NCBI GenBank assembly: GCA_003167255.1 | Contig: PMTR01000194.1 | Span: 1-64,000, forward strand | Origin: Bryobacterales bacterium | GTDB taxonomy: Bacteria > Acidobacteriota > Terriglobia > Bryobacterales > Bryobacteraceae | Reading direction: 5' to 3' | Length of the DNA stretch: 64,000 bases | Shown here: one piece after another, positions 7,361 through 18,223 of the stretch | Layout of the letters: each line of letters opens with the position of its first letter | Position numbering within the stretch: position 1 is the first letter of the stretch | The notes under the pieces: generated by a model | Told to the model about the DNA's origin: nothing | What the model saw: only the letters and a program-made list of their open reading frames with translations | The model's database searches: none | Position numbers and translations under genes: made by a program

Positions 7361-8872
7361 ATGAAAGCGATTCGAATAATCGGTTTGCTAGTGGTGATCG
7401 CAGCCGCGTTTGTGGGCGGGTACGTCTACAAGGCCGTAAAAGGCGGCACGGCAGGAACCGCGGAAAAAGGCGGGCGCAAGGTTCTCTACTGGGTGGACCG
7501 GATGCATCCGGCATACAAGTCCGACAAGCCAGGGATCGCCCCGGATTGCGGCATGAAGCTCGAACCGGTATATGCCGATGGCGGCGCTGCCTCTGTTCCG
7601 GCGGCCGAGCGTAAGGTGCTGTATTACCGCGACCCCAAAGACTCGAATTACAAGGCGCAACAGCCCGGGCTCAATCCGGAAACCGGCAACGAACTAGAGC
7701 CAGTCTATGCGGACGATATTTCCACGATGGAAGTCGGCACGGTCCAGATTACTCCGGAGAAGCAGCAACTGATTGGAGTGAAGTACGAACAAGTGGAAGT
7801 CGGCGGCGGCTCCCGAAGCATCCGGGCAGTAGGCAAGGTGGCGATCGACGAGACTCGTATCGGCCATGTGCACACGAAGGTGGAAGGCTGGATCGACAAG
7901 GTGTTCGTCGACTTCACGGGCAAGCTGGTGGAAAAGGGCCAGCCGCTGCTGACGATTTACAGCCCGGACATGTTGGCGTCCCAGAGGGAGTTGCTTCTCG
8001 CCGCTAAAGCAAAAACCCTCATGCAGGACAGCGCGTTGCCGTCGGGTTTCGATCAGAGCGAATCTTTGCTTCAGGCAACTCGCCGGCGGCTGGAATTGTG
8101 GGATCTCAGCGAAGCGCAGATCAACCAGGTTCTCAAAACCGGAGAGCCGATCAAGAACATCACTTTGTACTCGCCGATGACAGGGTATGTCACAGATCGC
8201 AAGGCCTTCCCGCAAGTCAAGGTCATGCCCGACACGGACTTGTACACAATCGTGGATCTCAGCCACGTCTGGATCATGGCGGACGTATTCGAGTATGAAG
8301 CCCCGAACATCCGCTTAGGCCAGACGGCCCGCGTATCTCTCCAGGCAATTCCGGGAAGGGTCTTCAACGCCCGGATTGATTTCCTCCAGCCGGAGGTCGA
8401 TCCAATGACCCGGACTCTCAAAGTACGGCTCAATATGGATAACCCCGGCGTGATGCTCAAGCCTGACATGTACGCGGACATCGAATTTCTGGTGAACATT
8501 CCGTCCAAACTTACGGTACCGGCGAACGCAGTGCTCAACGCCGGCGAACGCAAGACGGTCTTTGTCGATCGGGGTAACGGCTACTTCGAACCGAGACAAG
8601 TTAAGACCGGCGAGCGCGAGGGTGACCGCATCCAGATTCTGTCGGGTCTCAGCGGGGGTGAGCGTGTTGTCACTTCGGGTAACTTCCTAATCGATTCCGA
8701 AAGCCAAATGAAGGCCGCCGCATCGGGAATGGGCGGGATGGCGGGGATGCCCGGAATGACTAATGGGCCGGCAAAGCCTGAAACGCCTGCGAACAAGCCG
8801 AAGGCTCCGGCGGGAAAGCCCGACGCGAAAGGGATGGACGACATGCCGGGGATGGGAGTCAAAAAGAAGTGA
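7361..8872 (+). CDS. cusB: RND periplasmic adaptor with two metal-binding-like modules (CusB-like)
   Basis: A 503-residue membrane fusion protein of a heavy-metal RND pump. An N-terminal membrane anchor (about 5-25) is followed by a heavy-metal-binding domain (DRMHPAYKSDKPG then DCGMKLEPVYAD). A second, degenerate copy follows (DPKDSNYKAQQPG then ETGNELEPVYAD) in which the Met, His and Cys ligands are replaced. Next come the barrel-sandwich/alpha-hairpin region (GHVHTKVEGWIDKVFVDF), the beta-barrel and a membrane-proximal domain. The C-terminal tail is Met/Gly-rich (GMGGMAGMPGM, GMDDMPGMG), which suits Cu(I)/Ag(I) binding. Its stop overlaps the cusA start by 4 nt (GTGA), indicating translational coupling. 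Confidence 0.9.
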   Translation: MKAIRIIGLLVVIAAAFVGGYVYKAVKGGTAGTAEKGGRKVLYWVDRMHPAYKSDKPGIAPDCGMKLEPVYADGGAASVPAAERKVLYYRDPKDSNYKAQQPGLNPETGNELEPVYADDISTMEVGTVQITPEKQQLIGVKYEQVEVGGGSRSIRAVGKVAIDETRIGHVHTKVEGWIDKVFVDFTGKLVEKGQPLLTIYSPDMLASQRELLLAAKAKTLMQDSALPSGFDQSESLLQATRRRLELWDLSEAQINQVLKTGEPIKNITLYSPMTGYVTDRKAFPQVKVMPDTDLYTIVDLSHVWIMADVFEYEAPNIRLGQTARVSLQAIPGRVFNARIDFLQPEVDPMTRTLKVRLNMDNPGVMLKPDMYADIEFLVNIPSKLTVPANAVLNAGERKTVFVDRGNGYFEPRQVKTGEREGDRIQILSGLSGGERVVTSGNFLIDSESQMKAAASGMGGMAGMPGMTNGPAKPETPANKPKAPAGKPDAKGMDDMPGMGVKKK

Positions 8873-11800
8873 TAAACGCCATCATTGAGCTCTCTGCCCG
8901 GAACAAGATTATCGTCTTCATCGCGATCGCGGCGGCTGTGATGGGCGGGCTGTGGTCGATGCGGACGGTACCGCTCGATGCGCTCCCGGATATGAGCGAC
9001 ACCCAAGTGATCGTCTATTCGCGGTGGGATCGCAGTCCGGACATCATGGAGGACCAGGTCACGTACCCGCTGGTCACCGCAATGCTGGGCGCGCCGAAAG
9101 TTAAGGATGTACGCGGGTTTTCAGACTTCGGCTACTCCTACGTTTACATCATCTTCGACGAAGGAACAGACATTTATTGGGCCCGCTCCCGCACCCTGGA
9201 ATACCTCTCGAACGTCCTGCCGCGCCTGCCCCAGGGCGTCAAAACCGAACTCGGACCGGATGCTACCGGCATTGGATGGGTGTTTGAGTACGCCCTGATT
9301 GACACGACAGGCAAGCAGAGCCTCGCTGACCTGCGCAGTTATCAGGACTGGTACCTTCGCTACTATCTGAAATCGGTTCCCGGGGTCGCCGAGGTCGCGC
9401 CACTGGGCGGATTCGTGCGGCAGTACCAGGTCAACGTCGATCCGAACAAGCTTCAATCGTTCAACATTCCGCTTAGCAGAGTCGTGGCGGCGGTGCGCAG
9501 CGGCAACAATGACGTCGGTGGCCGGCTGGTGGAATTCAGCGGCGCCGAATACATGGTGCGCGGCCGCGGCTACGCGCAATCAACCGGCGACATCGGCAAG
9601 ATCGTGTTGGCGAAGACTCCGAGCGGCGTTCCCATCCGCATATCCGACGTGGGAGAAGTGACTCTCGGACCCGACATCCGCCGTGGGGTTGCGGACTGGA
9701 ACGGGACAGGTGAGACCGTCGCCGGCATCGTCATCATGCGCCAGGGAGAAAACGCCCTGCAAGTGATCGAGCGTGTCAAGCAGAAACTCAAAGACACTGA
9801 GGGAGGACTTCCTCCGGGGGTGAAGGTCGTTACCGCATACGACCGGTCCGAACTGATCCTCCGCTCTATCGAGAACCTGAAGGGCACTCTCACCGAAGAG
9901 TTGATCATCGTGGCCATTGTCATCATGATCTTCCTCTGGCACATCCCCAGTGCCACCATCCCGATCGTCACCATTCCCGTGGCAGTGATCATTTCATTCA
10001 TCCCCATGAAGATGATGGGCTTGACATCGAACATCATGTCCCTGGGGGGTATCGCGATCGCTGTTGGGGCCATGGTGGACGCGGCCATTGTAGTTGTCGA
10101 GCAGACCCACAAAAAGCTCGAAGAATGGGAACGCACAGGCCGCAAGCAGGATTATCACAGGGTCGTGATCGATGCGGTCAAAGAAGTCGGCGGCCCGAGT
10201 TTCTTCGCGCTACTGGTCATCGCGGTCGCCTTCCTGCCGGTGCTGACATTGGAAGCTCAGGAAGGCAGGTTGTTCAAGCCGCTTGCGTATACGAAGACGT
10301 TTTCCATGATCATTGCGGCCGTTTTGGCCATCACGCTGGATCCGGCCATGCGGCTGCTGTTTACCCACATGAAGAACTATGAGTTCAGGCCTCGCTGGCT
10401 GGCTCGAGTGACGAACGCCGTCCTGGTGGGCACGATCCATTCGGAAGAGACGCACCCGATCAGCAAGATCCTGATCAAGTTGTACGAACCGGTATGCGAG
10501 CTGGCCTTGCGATGGAAATGGTTCGTGATCGCCGGGGCGGTGGCTCTGGTCATCCTAACCGTTCCGGTCTTCGAGAGGCTGGGCTCTGAGTTCATGCCTC
10601 CCCTCGATGAGGGCTCGCTGCTCTACATGCCTTCGACGCTGCCCGGCATTTCCGTCACGCAGGCTCAGCAGTTGATGCAGGTGCAGGATCGCATTATCAA
10701 GCAGTTCCCCGAAGTGTCCACCGTGCTAGGCAAGGCAGGTCGCGCCGAAACGTCCACCGACCCCGCTCCGTTTTCGATGATGGAGACGGTGATTGTTCTC
10801 AAGCCGGAGACGCAGTGGCGGAAGGTGGACACCTGGTATTCGTCCTGGGCGCCCAAATGGGCGAAGGCCATATTCCGCAGATTCACGCCGGACCACATCT
10901 CAACCGACCAGTTGATTGAAGAGATGAACCAGGCGCTTAAAATTCCCGGCACTGCGAACGCCTGGACGATGCCCATCAAGGCGCGCGTGGACATGCTCAC
11001 CACAGGCATCCGTACCCCGGTTGGAATTAAGATCTACGGAGCAGACATCAAGAAGATCGAAGATCTCGGCACCCAGATCGAGGCTTTGTTGCCAAAGGTG
11101 CAGGGCACGCGAAGTGTCTTCTCGGAACGCACCAGTGGCGGCTACTTCCTCGATTTCAAGTGGAATCGCGACGAGCTGGCGCGCTACGGCTTGAGCATTG
11201 ACGACGCTCAGGACGTAATCATGAGCGCCATCGGCGGCGAGAACGTCACCACTACCATCGAGGGCCGCGAGCGCTATCCCGTCAACGTGCGCTACATGCG
11301 GGATTATCGCAGCGATCCCGACAAATTGGGGCGCGTCCTGGTGCCTACCATGGACGGCCGGACCCAAGTACCGCTCGCGCAACTGGCCGAGATCCAGGTT
11401 GTGAGTGGTCCCGCGATGCTGCGAGACGAGAACGGCATGCTGAACGGTTACGTATACGTCGACGTTGCCGGCCGCGATATCGGCGGCTATGTCGAGGAAG
11501 CGAAGCAGGTGGTGCGCGATAAGGTGAAGCTTCCATCCGGGTATTCGTTCGCCTGGAGCGGCCAGTATGAGGCCATGCAACGTGTTCGGGACAAGCTGAT
11601 CGTGGTGCTTCCGCTCACGATTTTTCTGATCGTCATGTTGCTGTATATCAACACGAAATCCATGACCAAGACCATGATCATCATCTTGGCCGTACCGTTC
11701 TCAGCCGTGGGCGCCATCTGGTTCCTGCACTTCCTCGGTTACAACATGAGCATCGGCGTGTGGGTCGGTTTGATCGCGCTGATGGGTGTCGATGCCGAAA

Positions 11801-12132
11801 CCGGCGTGTTCATGATGCTGTATCTGGATCTCGCTCACGACCAGGCGAAGGCGGAAGGCAAGCTCAAGAGTCTTGGAGACCTCCAAGAGGCGATCATGCA
11901 TGGCGCGGTGAAAAGAATCCGCCCGAAGTTCATGACCGTCGCAACGATGTTCATGGGGTTGATACCGATCATGTGGTCCGTGGGAACGGGAGCCGATGTG
12001 ATGAAGCGCATCGCCGCCCCGATGATCGGCGGGATCTTTACGTCATTCATTCTGGAGCTGGTGGTTTATCCGGTAATCTACGAGGTGTGGAAATGGAATT
12101 TCGAATTGAAAAAAGAACTGGCGCGCTCTTAA
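8869..12132 (+). CDS. cusA: Heavy-metal RND transporter, CusA type (Cu+/Ag+ efflux)
   Basis: A 1087-residue inner-membrane proton-driven pump of the HME-RND class. The proton-relay motif GAMVDAAIVVVEQ carries D404 and E411. Three methionines line up with the Cu(I)/Ag(I) site of E. coli CusA: M587 (LLYMPSTLPG), M637/M638 (FSMMETVIV) and M709 (RVDMLTTGIRTP). This argues for monovalent copper/silver rather than Zn/Co/Cd. About 22 extra residues (WYSSWAPKWAKAIFRRFTP region) lie between the second and third Met compared with E. coli spacing. Start is GTG overlapping the cusB stop. The next gene begins inside its last codons. Confidence 0.92.
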   Translation: MINAIIELSARNKIIVFIAIAAAVMGGLWSMRTVPLDALPDMSDTQVIVYSRWDRSPDIMEDQVTYPLVTAMLGAPKVKDVRGFSDFGYSYVYIIFDEGTDIYWARSRTLEYLSNVLPRLPQGVKTELGPDATGIGWVFEYALIDTTGKQSLADLRSYQDWYLRYYLKSVPGVAEVAPLGGFVRQYQVNVDPNKLQSFNIPLSRVVAAVRSGNNDVGGRLVEFSGAEYMVRGRGYAQSTGDIGKIVLAKTPSGVPIRISDVGEVTLGPDIRRGVADWNGTGETVAGIVIMRQGENALQVIERVKQKLKDTEGGLPPGVKVVTAYDRSELILRSIENLKGTLTEELIIVAIVIMIFLWHIPSATIPIVTIPVAVIISFIPMKMMGLTSNIMSLGGIAIAVGAMVDAAIVVVEQTHKKLEEWERTGRKQDYHRVVIDAVKEVGGPSFFALLVIAVAFLPVLTLEAQEGRLFKPLAYTKTFSMIIAAVLAITLDPAMRLLFTHMKNYEFRPRWLARVTNAVLVGTIHSEETHPISKILIKLYEPVCELALRWKWFVIAGAVALVILTVPVFERLGSEFMPPLDEGSLLYMPSTLPGISVTQAQQLMQVQDRIIKQFPEVSTVLGKAGRAETSTDPAPFSMMETVIVLKPETQWRKVDTWYSSWAPKWAKAIFRRFTPDHISTDQLIEEMNQALKIPGTANAWTMPIKARVDMLTTGIRTPVGIKIYGADIKKIEDLGTQIEALLPKVQGTRSVFSERTSGGYFLDFKWNRDELARYGLSIDDAQDVIMSAIGGENVTTTIEGRERYPVNVRYMRDYRSDPDKLGRVLVPTMDGRTQVPLAQLAEIQVVSGPAMLRDENGMLNGYVYVDVAGRDIGGYVEEAKQVVRDKVKLPSGYSFAWSGQYEAMQRVRDKLIVVLPLTIFLIVMLLYINTKSMTKTMIIILAVPFSAVGAIWFLHFLGYNMSIGVWVGLIALMGVDAETGVFMMLYLDLAHDQAKAEGKLKSLGDLQEAIMHGAVKRIRPKFMTVATMFMGLIPIMWSVGTGADVMKRIAAPMIGGIFTSFILELVVYPVIYEVWKWNFELKKELARS

Positions 12133-12875
12133 TGGGACTGGTGCTCCTGGCGCCGGCGGCGTTCGCCCAACAGGAGTTTCGATACCAGGCATGGCACGGT
12201 CACTCGCGGCCGCCGCACATCAGGAAGGCGGGCAACATGGGCACGCTGACCATCACGGACGCGGGCGTGTCGTTTGAGGAAACGTACCAGGGTGGCAAGA
12301 AGCCCAAACATCCGCACGCATGGCGCTGGGACTACCAGGATATCCAACAACTGAGGATGGGCCCCACGTCCCTGACTGTCCTGACATACCAGGACAACAA
12401 GTGGAAATTGGGGGCGGATCGTGAATACAAATTCGACCTGGTTTCGGACAAGACGTTTGAGGATCCGTACCAGTTTCTCAAAGGCCGGCTCGACCAGCGA
12501 TTTGTGACTGAAATTCCGGACCGCATCTCAGCGGTCGTCTGGGAAATCCCCGTGAAGCATCTGCTCCGCTTCAGCGGCGACGAGGGTGTGCTCCAAGTGG
12601 GATCCGATGAGATCGTCTACAGGTCGGCGAAGAAGAGCGAGTCGCGGACGTGGCGGTATCAGGATATCGAGAACATCAGCAGCTCAGGGCCGTTCGAGTT
12701 GACGATCACCACCTTCGAGCGCGCGAAGATGCATTACGGGGACCGGAAAGGCTTCAATTTCGAGCTGAAGCAGCCGCTTGAGGAAGCCCGATATAACGAT
12801 CTGTGGCTGCGCCTGAACCAAGCGAAAGGTCTCAAGATCCTGAATTCGTACAGAGAGGGAGCCGGGGCCCGATAG
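12093..12875 (+). CDS. Exported protein with two PH-like halves, in the cus operon
   Basis: A 260-residue protein with a signal peptide ([20 protein letters not shown], cleavage near AFAQ). I do not recognise a named family. It contains an internal duplication. Half one (about 45-130) has [25 protein letters not shown] and LTVLTYQD. Half two (about 160-245) has [23 protein letters not shown] and LTITTFER. The pattern of a short beta meander ending in a Trp-Tyr-Gln-Asp-Ile strand resembles PH-like folds. The ATG at 12093 overlaps cusA by 40 nt, is preceded by GAGGTG and gives a charged signal peptide. The alternative ATG at 12132 (TAATG overlap) would leave no positive n-region. Confidence 0.7.
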   Translation: MEFRIEKRTGALLMGLVLLAPAAFAQQEFRYQAWHGHSRPPHIRKAGNMGTLTITDAGVSFEETYQGGKKPKHPHAWRWDYQDIQQLRMGPTSLTVLTYQDNKWKLGADREYKFDLVSDKTFEDPYQFLKGRLDQRFVTEIPDRISAVVWEIPVKHLLRFSGDEGVLQVGSDEIVYRSAKKSESRTWRYQDIENISSSGPFELTITTFERAKMHYGDRKGFNFELKQPLEEARYNDLWLRLNQAKGLKILNSYREGAGAR

Positions 12876-12897
12876 TTTCGGTGAGGGAGTCTATCAT

Positions 12898-15123
12898 ATG
12901 AACCACGATGCAACGGGAAGCGCGGCCCAGAGTCACCACGGCCAGCCGAGCGAACTCGCGCCTGCGCCAACTCATGAAGCACAGCCGGGCACTGCGGCAA
13001 CTGGACGCACAGAATACGTATGCCCCATGCATCGGGAAATCGTGCGCAACGAACCTGGAAGCTGCCCGATCTGCGGCATGGCTCTCGAACCCAAGGCGAT
13101 TTCGGCGGGGGACGAGCAGAATCCCGAGCTTGCCGATATGAAGCGGCGCTTCTGGGTCAGCCTCGCCTTGACCATACCAATACTGATCGCCGCGATGGGG
13201 GAAATGATCCCCGGACAACCGCTGCGGCGCTTGGCTTCCCAGCGCGCCTGGACGTGGGTCGAGCTCATCCTCGGCAGCCCCGTAGTCCTGTGGGGATGCT
13301 GGCCATTCTTCGTACGCGGTTGGCAATCGATTGTGAATCGCAGCCTGAACATGTTCACTCTCATCGGCCTGGGTGTGTCGGTCGCCTATGGGTACAGCCT
13401 CATTGCGGCGCTGGCGCCAGGAGCATTCCCAGTGTCTTTCCGCGATAATGCCGGCAACGTGGCAGTTTACTTCGAGGCCGCCGCGGCTATTGTCACACTG
13501 GTTCTTCTTGGTCAGGTGCTGGAATTGAGCGCCCGCAGCCAGACTGGCGCGGCCATCAAAGCGCTGCTGGGTCTTGCGCCCAAGACTGCGCGCCTGGTAC
13601 GCGAAGACGGTTCTGAAACGGATGTCCCGCTGGACCAGGTGCAGGTTGGCGCTCGCCTTCGAGTCCGTCCGGGAGAGAGAGTGCCGGTTGACGGCGCGGT
13701 CGTGGAGGGCACCAGCAGCGTAGACGAATCGATGATCACCGGCGAACCGATCCCGGTCGAAAAGGGCGCCGGCGATCGGGTCACGGGCGCGACTGTGAAT
13801 AGCACCGGGACGCTGGTGATGCGGGCCGAGCGCGTCGGTTCGGAAACTCTGTTGGCTCAGATCGTGCGAATGGTGTCCGAAGCCCAGCGAAGCCGCGCAC
13901 CCATTCAGAAGCTGGCTGATCAGGTGGCCGGCTACTTCGTGCCCGTCGTGGTGGGCGCCTCACTCCTGACGTTTGTCGTCTGGGCGTTGGCAGGTCCGCA
14001 GCCGCGATTGGCACACGCGTTGATCGCCGCTGTTGCGGTCTTGATTATCGCCTGCCCATGCGCTCTGGGGTTGGCGACGCCGATGTCTATCATGGTGGCG
14101 ACTGGCAAAGGCGCGACGATGGGCGTGCTATTCAAGAACGCCGAGGCTATCGAGTTCATGCGCAAGGTGGACACTCTGGTGGTTGACAAAACCGGAACGC
14201 TCACCGAGGGCAAGCCAAAACTGGTGGTGGTGAAGCCAGCGCCCGGCTTCGATGAAGCGCGACTGCTGCAACTGGCCGCGAGCCTGGAACGCGCGAGCGA
14301 ACACCCCCTTGCCGCCGCTATCGTGGCGGGGGCGGAAGCTCGTAGCCTTCCGTTTCTCGTCGTCGAAAGCTTTGAATCCGTGACAGGAAAGGGCGTCAAA
14401 GCCCGGGTGGACGGGCTAGCCTTGCTCCTCGGCAATGGCCGATTGGTGGAAGACTCGGGTGTTAGTCCAGCAAGCATGGCCGCGGAGGCCGAGACGATGC
14501 GCGCGGACGGCCAAACAGTCATGTTCGTCGCTGTGGACGGCAAACCTGCCGGGCTGATCGGCGTTGCCGACCCCATCAAGGCGACCACAGCGGAAGCCAT
14601 TCGGCAGTTGCACGAGGAAAACATCCGGATCGTCATGTTGACCGGAGATAGCCGAACGACGGCTCAGGCAGTGGCCGGCAAACTCGGAATCGACGATGTT
14701 ATTGCCGAGGTCCTGCCGGAAGACAAGAGCAACGCGGTCAAGCGCCTTCAAGAGGAGGGCCGGTTCGTAGCCATGGCGGGCGATGGTATTAACGATGCCC
14801 CGGCGCTGGCAAAAGCCCAGATCGGGATCGCCATGGGAACCGGGACTGACATCGCGATGAAGAGCGCAGGCGTTACCCTGGTCAAAGGCGACCTGGGAGG
14901 CATCGTGCGGGCGCGCCGGCTGAGCCGCGCCACGATGCGGAACATTAAGGAGAACCTATTGTTCGCCTTTGTGTACAACGCGCTCGGCGTACCCATCGCG
15001 GCCGGTGTGCTCTACCCCTTCTTTGGTATTCTATTGAGCCCGATGATCGCCGCGGCCGCGATGAGCTTCAGTTCAGTTTCTGTGGTCTGCAATGCACTGC
15101 GCCTCCGGCGCGTCAAAGCGTGA
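12898..15123 (+). CDS. copA: Copper-translocating P-type ATPase (CopA/CopB-like)
   Basis: A 741-residue P1B-type ATPase exporting copper (or silver) across the inner membrane. The N-terminus is His-rich (NHDATG, SHHGQP, THEAQP). It then has a heavy-metal-binding module YVCPMHREI with [11 protein letters not shown] instead of classical HMA domains. Eight membrane helices are expected. The transport motif is CPC (386-388, [13 protein letters not shown]), the phosphorylated aspartate is D430 in [10 protein letters not shown], and the hinge [11 protein letters not shown] is intact. Helix motifs YNALG and MSFSSVSVV in the C-terminal pair fit Cu+-ATPases. It follows the PH-like gene by 22 bp with a GAGGGA site. 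It overlaps the convergent MFS gene by 11 bp. Confidence 0.93.
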   Translation: MNHDATGSAAQSHHGQPSELAPAPTHEAQPGTAATGRTEYVCPMHREIVRNEPGSCPICGMALEPKAISAGDEQNPELADMKRRFWVSLALTIPILIAAMGEMIPGQPLRRLASQRAWTWVELILGSPVVLWGCWPFFVRGWQSIVNRSLNMFTLIGLGVSVAYGYSLIAALAPGAFPVSFRDNAGNVAVYFEAAAAIVTLVLLGQVLELSARSQTGAAIKALLGLAPKTARLVREDGSETDVPLDQVQVGARLRVRPGERVPVDGAVVEGTSSVDESMITGEPIPVEKGAGDRVTGATVNSTGTLVMRAERVGSETLLAQIVRMVSEAQRSRAPIQKLADQVAGYFVPVVVGASLLTFVVWALAGPQPRLAHALIAAVAVLIIACPCALGLATPMSIMVATGKGATMGVLFKNAEAIEFMRKVDTLVVDKTGTLTEGKPKLVVVKPAPGFDEARLLQLAASLERASEHPLAAAIVAGAEARSLPFLVVESFESVTGKGVKARVDGLALLLGNGRLVEDSGVSPASMAAEAETMRADGQTVMFVAVDGKPAGLIGVADPIKATTAEAIRQLHEENIRIVMLTGDSRTTAQAVAGKLGIDDVIAEVLPEDKSNAVKRLQEEGRFVAMAGDGINDAPALAKAQIGIAMGTGTDIAMKSAGVTLVKGDLGGIVRARRLSRATMRNIKENLLFAFVYNALGVPIAAGVLYPFFGILLSPMIAAAAMSFSSVSVVCNALRLRRVKA

Positions 15124-16378
15124 ATTCCCGGCCTTCGATGCCGGCGTGGTCGGACACCTCCGGCTGCGTCCTACCGTGCAGCGCTTTCCAGGCGATGGCC
15201 AAAGCAACAACAACTAACAACGTCGAGGTCAGAAGATACGGAGCGTTCATTTGCCAGGCGAACAGCGCCCCACCCAATATCGGACCGCCAGTTTGACCGA
15301 GGCTGTTAGCCGCACTCTGGGTGCCGAGCGCTGCACCCACACGCCTGCTTCCGCCGCTCTTGGAGATGAGAGCAGCGAGATTCGGCGAGATCACCGCCGT
15401 GCCCAAAGCGATTAGCCCGACCACTGCAAATACCGAGAGCTTTGTATGCGCCACGATGAGAAGTGCAAGACTCGTCCCGATCAAGCCAAAGGCCGTGGCT
15501 ATCTGGAGGATTTCTCGGATGCGTCCCGAGAGGAAACCGACCGCCCCGATCTGAAAGACGGTCATCACCAGTCCGCAAACCACAAAGACCGCTCCCACTT
15601 CTTTTGGCCCGTAGTCGAACTTCGCCTGTGCATAGAGTGGGAATGTCGACTCAAAGATCGCAAGCCCGAATTGGGCAACGAGCGCCATACCGAGGAGTGG
15701 GGCGAGAGTTCGCGCCAGCCGTCGCCAATCTGTCTTCTGCTCTTCCACGCGCGGCGCCTGTGCGGCCAGCGACTCCGGTAACCACCATGTGGCTGCGAGA
15801 AGCGCCAGCAGTCCCAGAACCGCTGCTGCAAAGAACGGGACCGAGAAGCTATCAAGCTTGAAGCACCAGAATCGCGTCATGAAATGCAGGTCTCGGCGAG
15901 CCAACAGCCCTCCGAGCGCTGGACCCACGACAAAGCCGAGGCTTGTCGCCGTGCCCAGCGACGCCATGCCCCGGCCGCGCTTTTGCTCCGTCGTCATATC
16001 GGCAACGTAGGCTGCCGCGACTGGCAGTGCCGCCGACGACAAAATGCCGCCGAGAATGCGCGCCACGTAGAGCATCCACAACGACGTGGCAAGGCCGAAG
16101 AGTACCTGCGCAATAGCGTAACCCGCAATCCCAATCAGCAGGAGCGGTCTTCTTCCCGTTCGATCGGACCAGCGTCCCCACACGGGGGCAAACAGGAGTT
16201 GGCCGAGCGCGAAGACGCCGGTGATCAAGCCGAGGTGCATTGCTACCGCCTTGCGGGAAGCGCCCCCTCCCAGCGCGAGCCGCTCGACGTAGAAGGGCAG
16301 TACCGGCTGCGTAATACCCAAGCCGATCATTACGACAAACAGACAAGCGAGAAGAATAAACAGGCGCTGATTGATCAC
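15113..16378 (-). CDS. MFS transporter, DHA1/TetA-like
   Basis: A 421-residue inner-membrane protein with about 12 hydrophobic helices. The MFS signature loop between helices 2 and 3 is [19 protein letters not shown], and motif C-like glycine-rich sequence [15 protein letters not shown] lies in helix 5, which is typical of drug/H+ antiporters. A charged central loop (about 200-220) separates the two halves. Substrate is not predictable. Its neighbours (copA convergent, aarF-like gene upstream on the same strand) place it in the copper island, so a metal-related or metal-chelate export role is possible but only inferred. A pair of hairpins separates it from the upstream gene, so it may have its own promoter. 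Confidence 0.82.
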   Translation of the reverse strand: MINQRLFILLACLFVVMIGLGITQPVLPFYVERLALGGGASRKAVAMHLGLITGVFALGQLLFAPVWGRWSDRTGRRPLLLIGIAGYAIAQVLFGLATSLWMLYVARILGGILSSAALPVAAAYVADMTTEQKRGRGMASLGTATSLGFVVGPALGGLLARRDLHFMTRFWCFKLDSFSVPFFAAAVLGLLALLAATWWLPESLAAQAPRVEEQKTDWRRLARTLAPLLGMALVAQFGLAIFESTFPLYAQAKFDYGPKEVGAVFVVCGLVMTVFQIGAVGFLSGRIREILQIATAFGLIGTSLALLIVAHTKLSVFAVVGLIALGTAVISPNLAALISKSGGSRRVGAALGTQSAANSLGQTGGPILGGALFAWQMNAPYLLTSTLLVVVALAIAWKALHGRTQPEVSDHAGIEGREFTL

Positions 16379-16454
16379 CTCAGACCTCTTCCGTTTGTTC
16401 CCGTTGCACTCTGCCGCGAGACCAAGGCCATTCTGACTTCTGCCTTCTCACTCC

Positions 16455-16487
16455 CATATCCCGCAGGGATATCAAGGGCGCAGCCCT
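16455..16487. terminator. Double GCA-loop hairpins between aarF-like and MFS genes
   Basis: ATATCCC-GCA-GGGATAT is immediately followed by AAGGGC-GCA-GCCCTT. Both are perfect stems with the same 3-nt loop. They lie just downstream of the AarF-like gene (minus strand) and upstream of the MFS gene, so they could terminate or stabilise the upstream transcript. The identical loops suggest a repeat family. A CTGACTTCTGCCTTCTCAC run lies next to it, similar to the run at 2878-2965. Confidence 0.5.
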
Positions 16488-16508
16488 TGGCTAGTCGGAA
16501 GGGGAGCG

Positions 16509-18122
16509 TCAGCGTTGGCTATGGTCGCGACGCAACGCCCCAATACCGGTGATCAGCATGCCGACAATCCCGCTGACAAGCATTGCTTTGCCGACAGTAT
16601 CCTGCCAGTGGCCCACCGGAGTCATCAACAGCATCGAGCCGCCGATCACCAGAGCAGCGAAAGCGATGGCGCCCGCGAGCCGCCCCAGATTGCGGCTTAA
16701 TCGGCCTCCCAGGGCTTCCAAACTCGGAAGCCGGCCCAGATTGCCTTCGGCGATACGCCGGAGGATGCGTCGCGTGTCGCCGGGCGCATCATTTACCAAG
16801 CGCTCCAGTTCGCGCGCAAGCTTGGTTGTCTTTTCCTTTATCCGCGTCAGGGAGAAGTGCTTCGCGGTCAGGCGTGAGATCTCTTCGTGAAACGATTCCA
16901 TGTAGTTATGCTGCGGGGCGAGTTCGCTCACCAGGGATTCCAGGATGACGAAAGCACGCGTTAGCAGGAAAAACTCGCCTGGATTGTGTACCCCGTTCCG
17001 GGTTCCGGCATGCAGCAGCGATTCGAGCGCGTCCCCGATTGAAGCATTCGCCAGGCCGCCCTTGTCAATTTCATAGAGCGTGGCCCTGATGTCCACCAAC
17101 AGCGCCGCACGGTTGACTTCTTCGCTGGCCGGCGCCATTTCGAGATAGGCCTCGGTGGCGGCCCGCGCATCGCCTTTGACGACCGCTTCGAGCAGGCGTA
17201 TCAGCGAGTCGCGCATCGGCTCGTCAAGGTCGCCCGTCATCCCGAAATCGAGAAGAGAGAGCCGCCCGTCGGGCAGAACGAAGACATTGCCGGGATGCGG
17301 GTCGGCGTGAAACAACCCTTCTTCGAAGATCGATTGCAGCATCAGCTTTACCAGGGTGTTGATCGCCTGCGGCATCGCTTCCGGGTGCAGCCTGGCGTAG
17401 AGATCCACCCGTTCGCCGGCCGAGTACTCCATCGTGAGCACGGTTCTTCTCGAATACTCCGCAACGACATCCGGAATCCAGAGCTCAGGGACATCCGCCA
17501 GTGCCGTGCGAAAGAGCACTATGGAGCGCGCTTCGCGAGTGAAGTCGATTTCCCGGTTTAGAGTGTTGGCAAATTCATGCACCACAACAGGGAGGTCAAG
17601 TGCGTGGAGATGCGGAAAGAGCTTTTCTCCCAGCGCTACCAGGTAAGTCAGTGCCGCGATATCCTTCGAAATGACTGCTCCAAGGCCGGCCCGCTGCACC
17701 TTCACGGCCACGTGACGCCCATCGTGCATTGTCGCCTCATGCACCTGGGCGATGGTGGCGGCGGCGAGCGGCGTTTCGATGAACGACGAGAATAACTCCG
17801 TCAACGGGGCACCCAGTTCCCCTTCGACCGTGGCGCGCACCGCGTCAATACCCATCGCTGGCAAATGGTCGTGCAACAACCTCAACTCATCGATGTAAGC
17901 GACCGGCAGCAGATCGCTCCGCATCGCGAGCACTTGGCCGAATTTGAGAAAGGTCAGGCCCAGTTCTTCGAGGGCTTCCCGTACCGCTTTCGGCGTCGGC
18001 CAATGTTTCTTGCCGAGCAGGGCTCTCAGGAACTTGTGCCGGGCGAGCACGCGCAGGATTTGCATTAGTCGCGGCGCCGCTCGCAGCAGGCTGCTTTTCT
18101 CCGTGTCGGTCATTACACCCAT
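16509..18122 (-). CDS. ABC1/AarF/UbiB-family atypical kinase
   Basis: A 537-residue protein of the UbiB/ADCK family, ATPases/atypical kinases linked to ubiquinone and lipid metabolism. Family marks are present: the KxGQ motif in [17 protein letters not shown], the Ala-rich loop [11 protein letters not shown] replacing a Gly-rich loop, VAVKVQRAG with the invariant Lys, [12 protein letters not shown] for the catalytic loop and LLDFGMTG for the metal Asp. Two C-terminal membrane helices (about 485-530) anchor it. The start has GGGAGGA 4 nt upstream of ATG; an in-frame ATG three codons later is also possible. It lies in the copper island between the NosL-like and MFS genes, all on the minus strand; the connection to copper is unexplained. 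Confidence 0.87.
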   Translation of the reverse strand: MGVMTDTEKSSLLRAAPRLMQILRVLARHKFLRALLGKKHWPTPKAVREALEELGLTFLKFGQVLAMRSDLLPVAYIDELRLLHDHLPAMGIDAVRATVEGELGAPLTELFSSFIETPLAAATIAQVHEATMHDGRHVAVKVQRAGLGAVISKDIAALTYLVALGEKLFPHLHALDLPVVVHEFANTLNREIDFTREARSIVLFRTALADVPELWIPDVVAEYSRRTVLTMEYSAGERVDLYARLHPEAMPQAINTLVKLMLQSIFEEGLFHADPHPGNVFVLPDGRLSLLDFGMTGDLDEPMRDSLIRLLEAVVKGDARAATEAYLEMAPASEEVNRAALLVDIRATLYEIDKGGLANASIGDALESLLHAGTRNGVHNPGEFFLLTRAFVILESLVSELAPQHNYMESFHEEISRLTAKHFSLTRIKEKTTKLARELERLVNDAPGDTRRILRRIAEGNLGRLPSLEALGGRLSRNLGRLAGAIAFAALVIGGSMLLMTPVGHWQDTVGKAMLVSGIVGMLITGIGALRRDHSQR

Positions 18123-18223
18123 GCGCTCCTCCCAACAGTCTTATGTAGAATAATTCCGAAATGACCATTTCCTTAGGTTCAGTTCCGCTCCTGCGAGCCG
18201 TCCACTTCCGGCAATCCGGCAAA

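Noticed and set aside
11760-12875. 371-aa frame covering the end of cusA
   Set aside because: The first 111 residues are out-of-frame cusA; the signal peptide begins at 12093.
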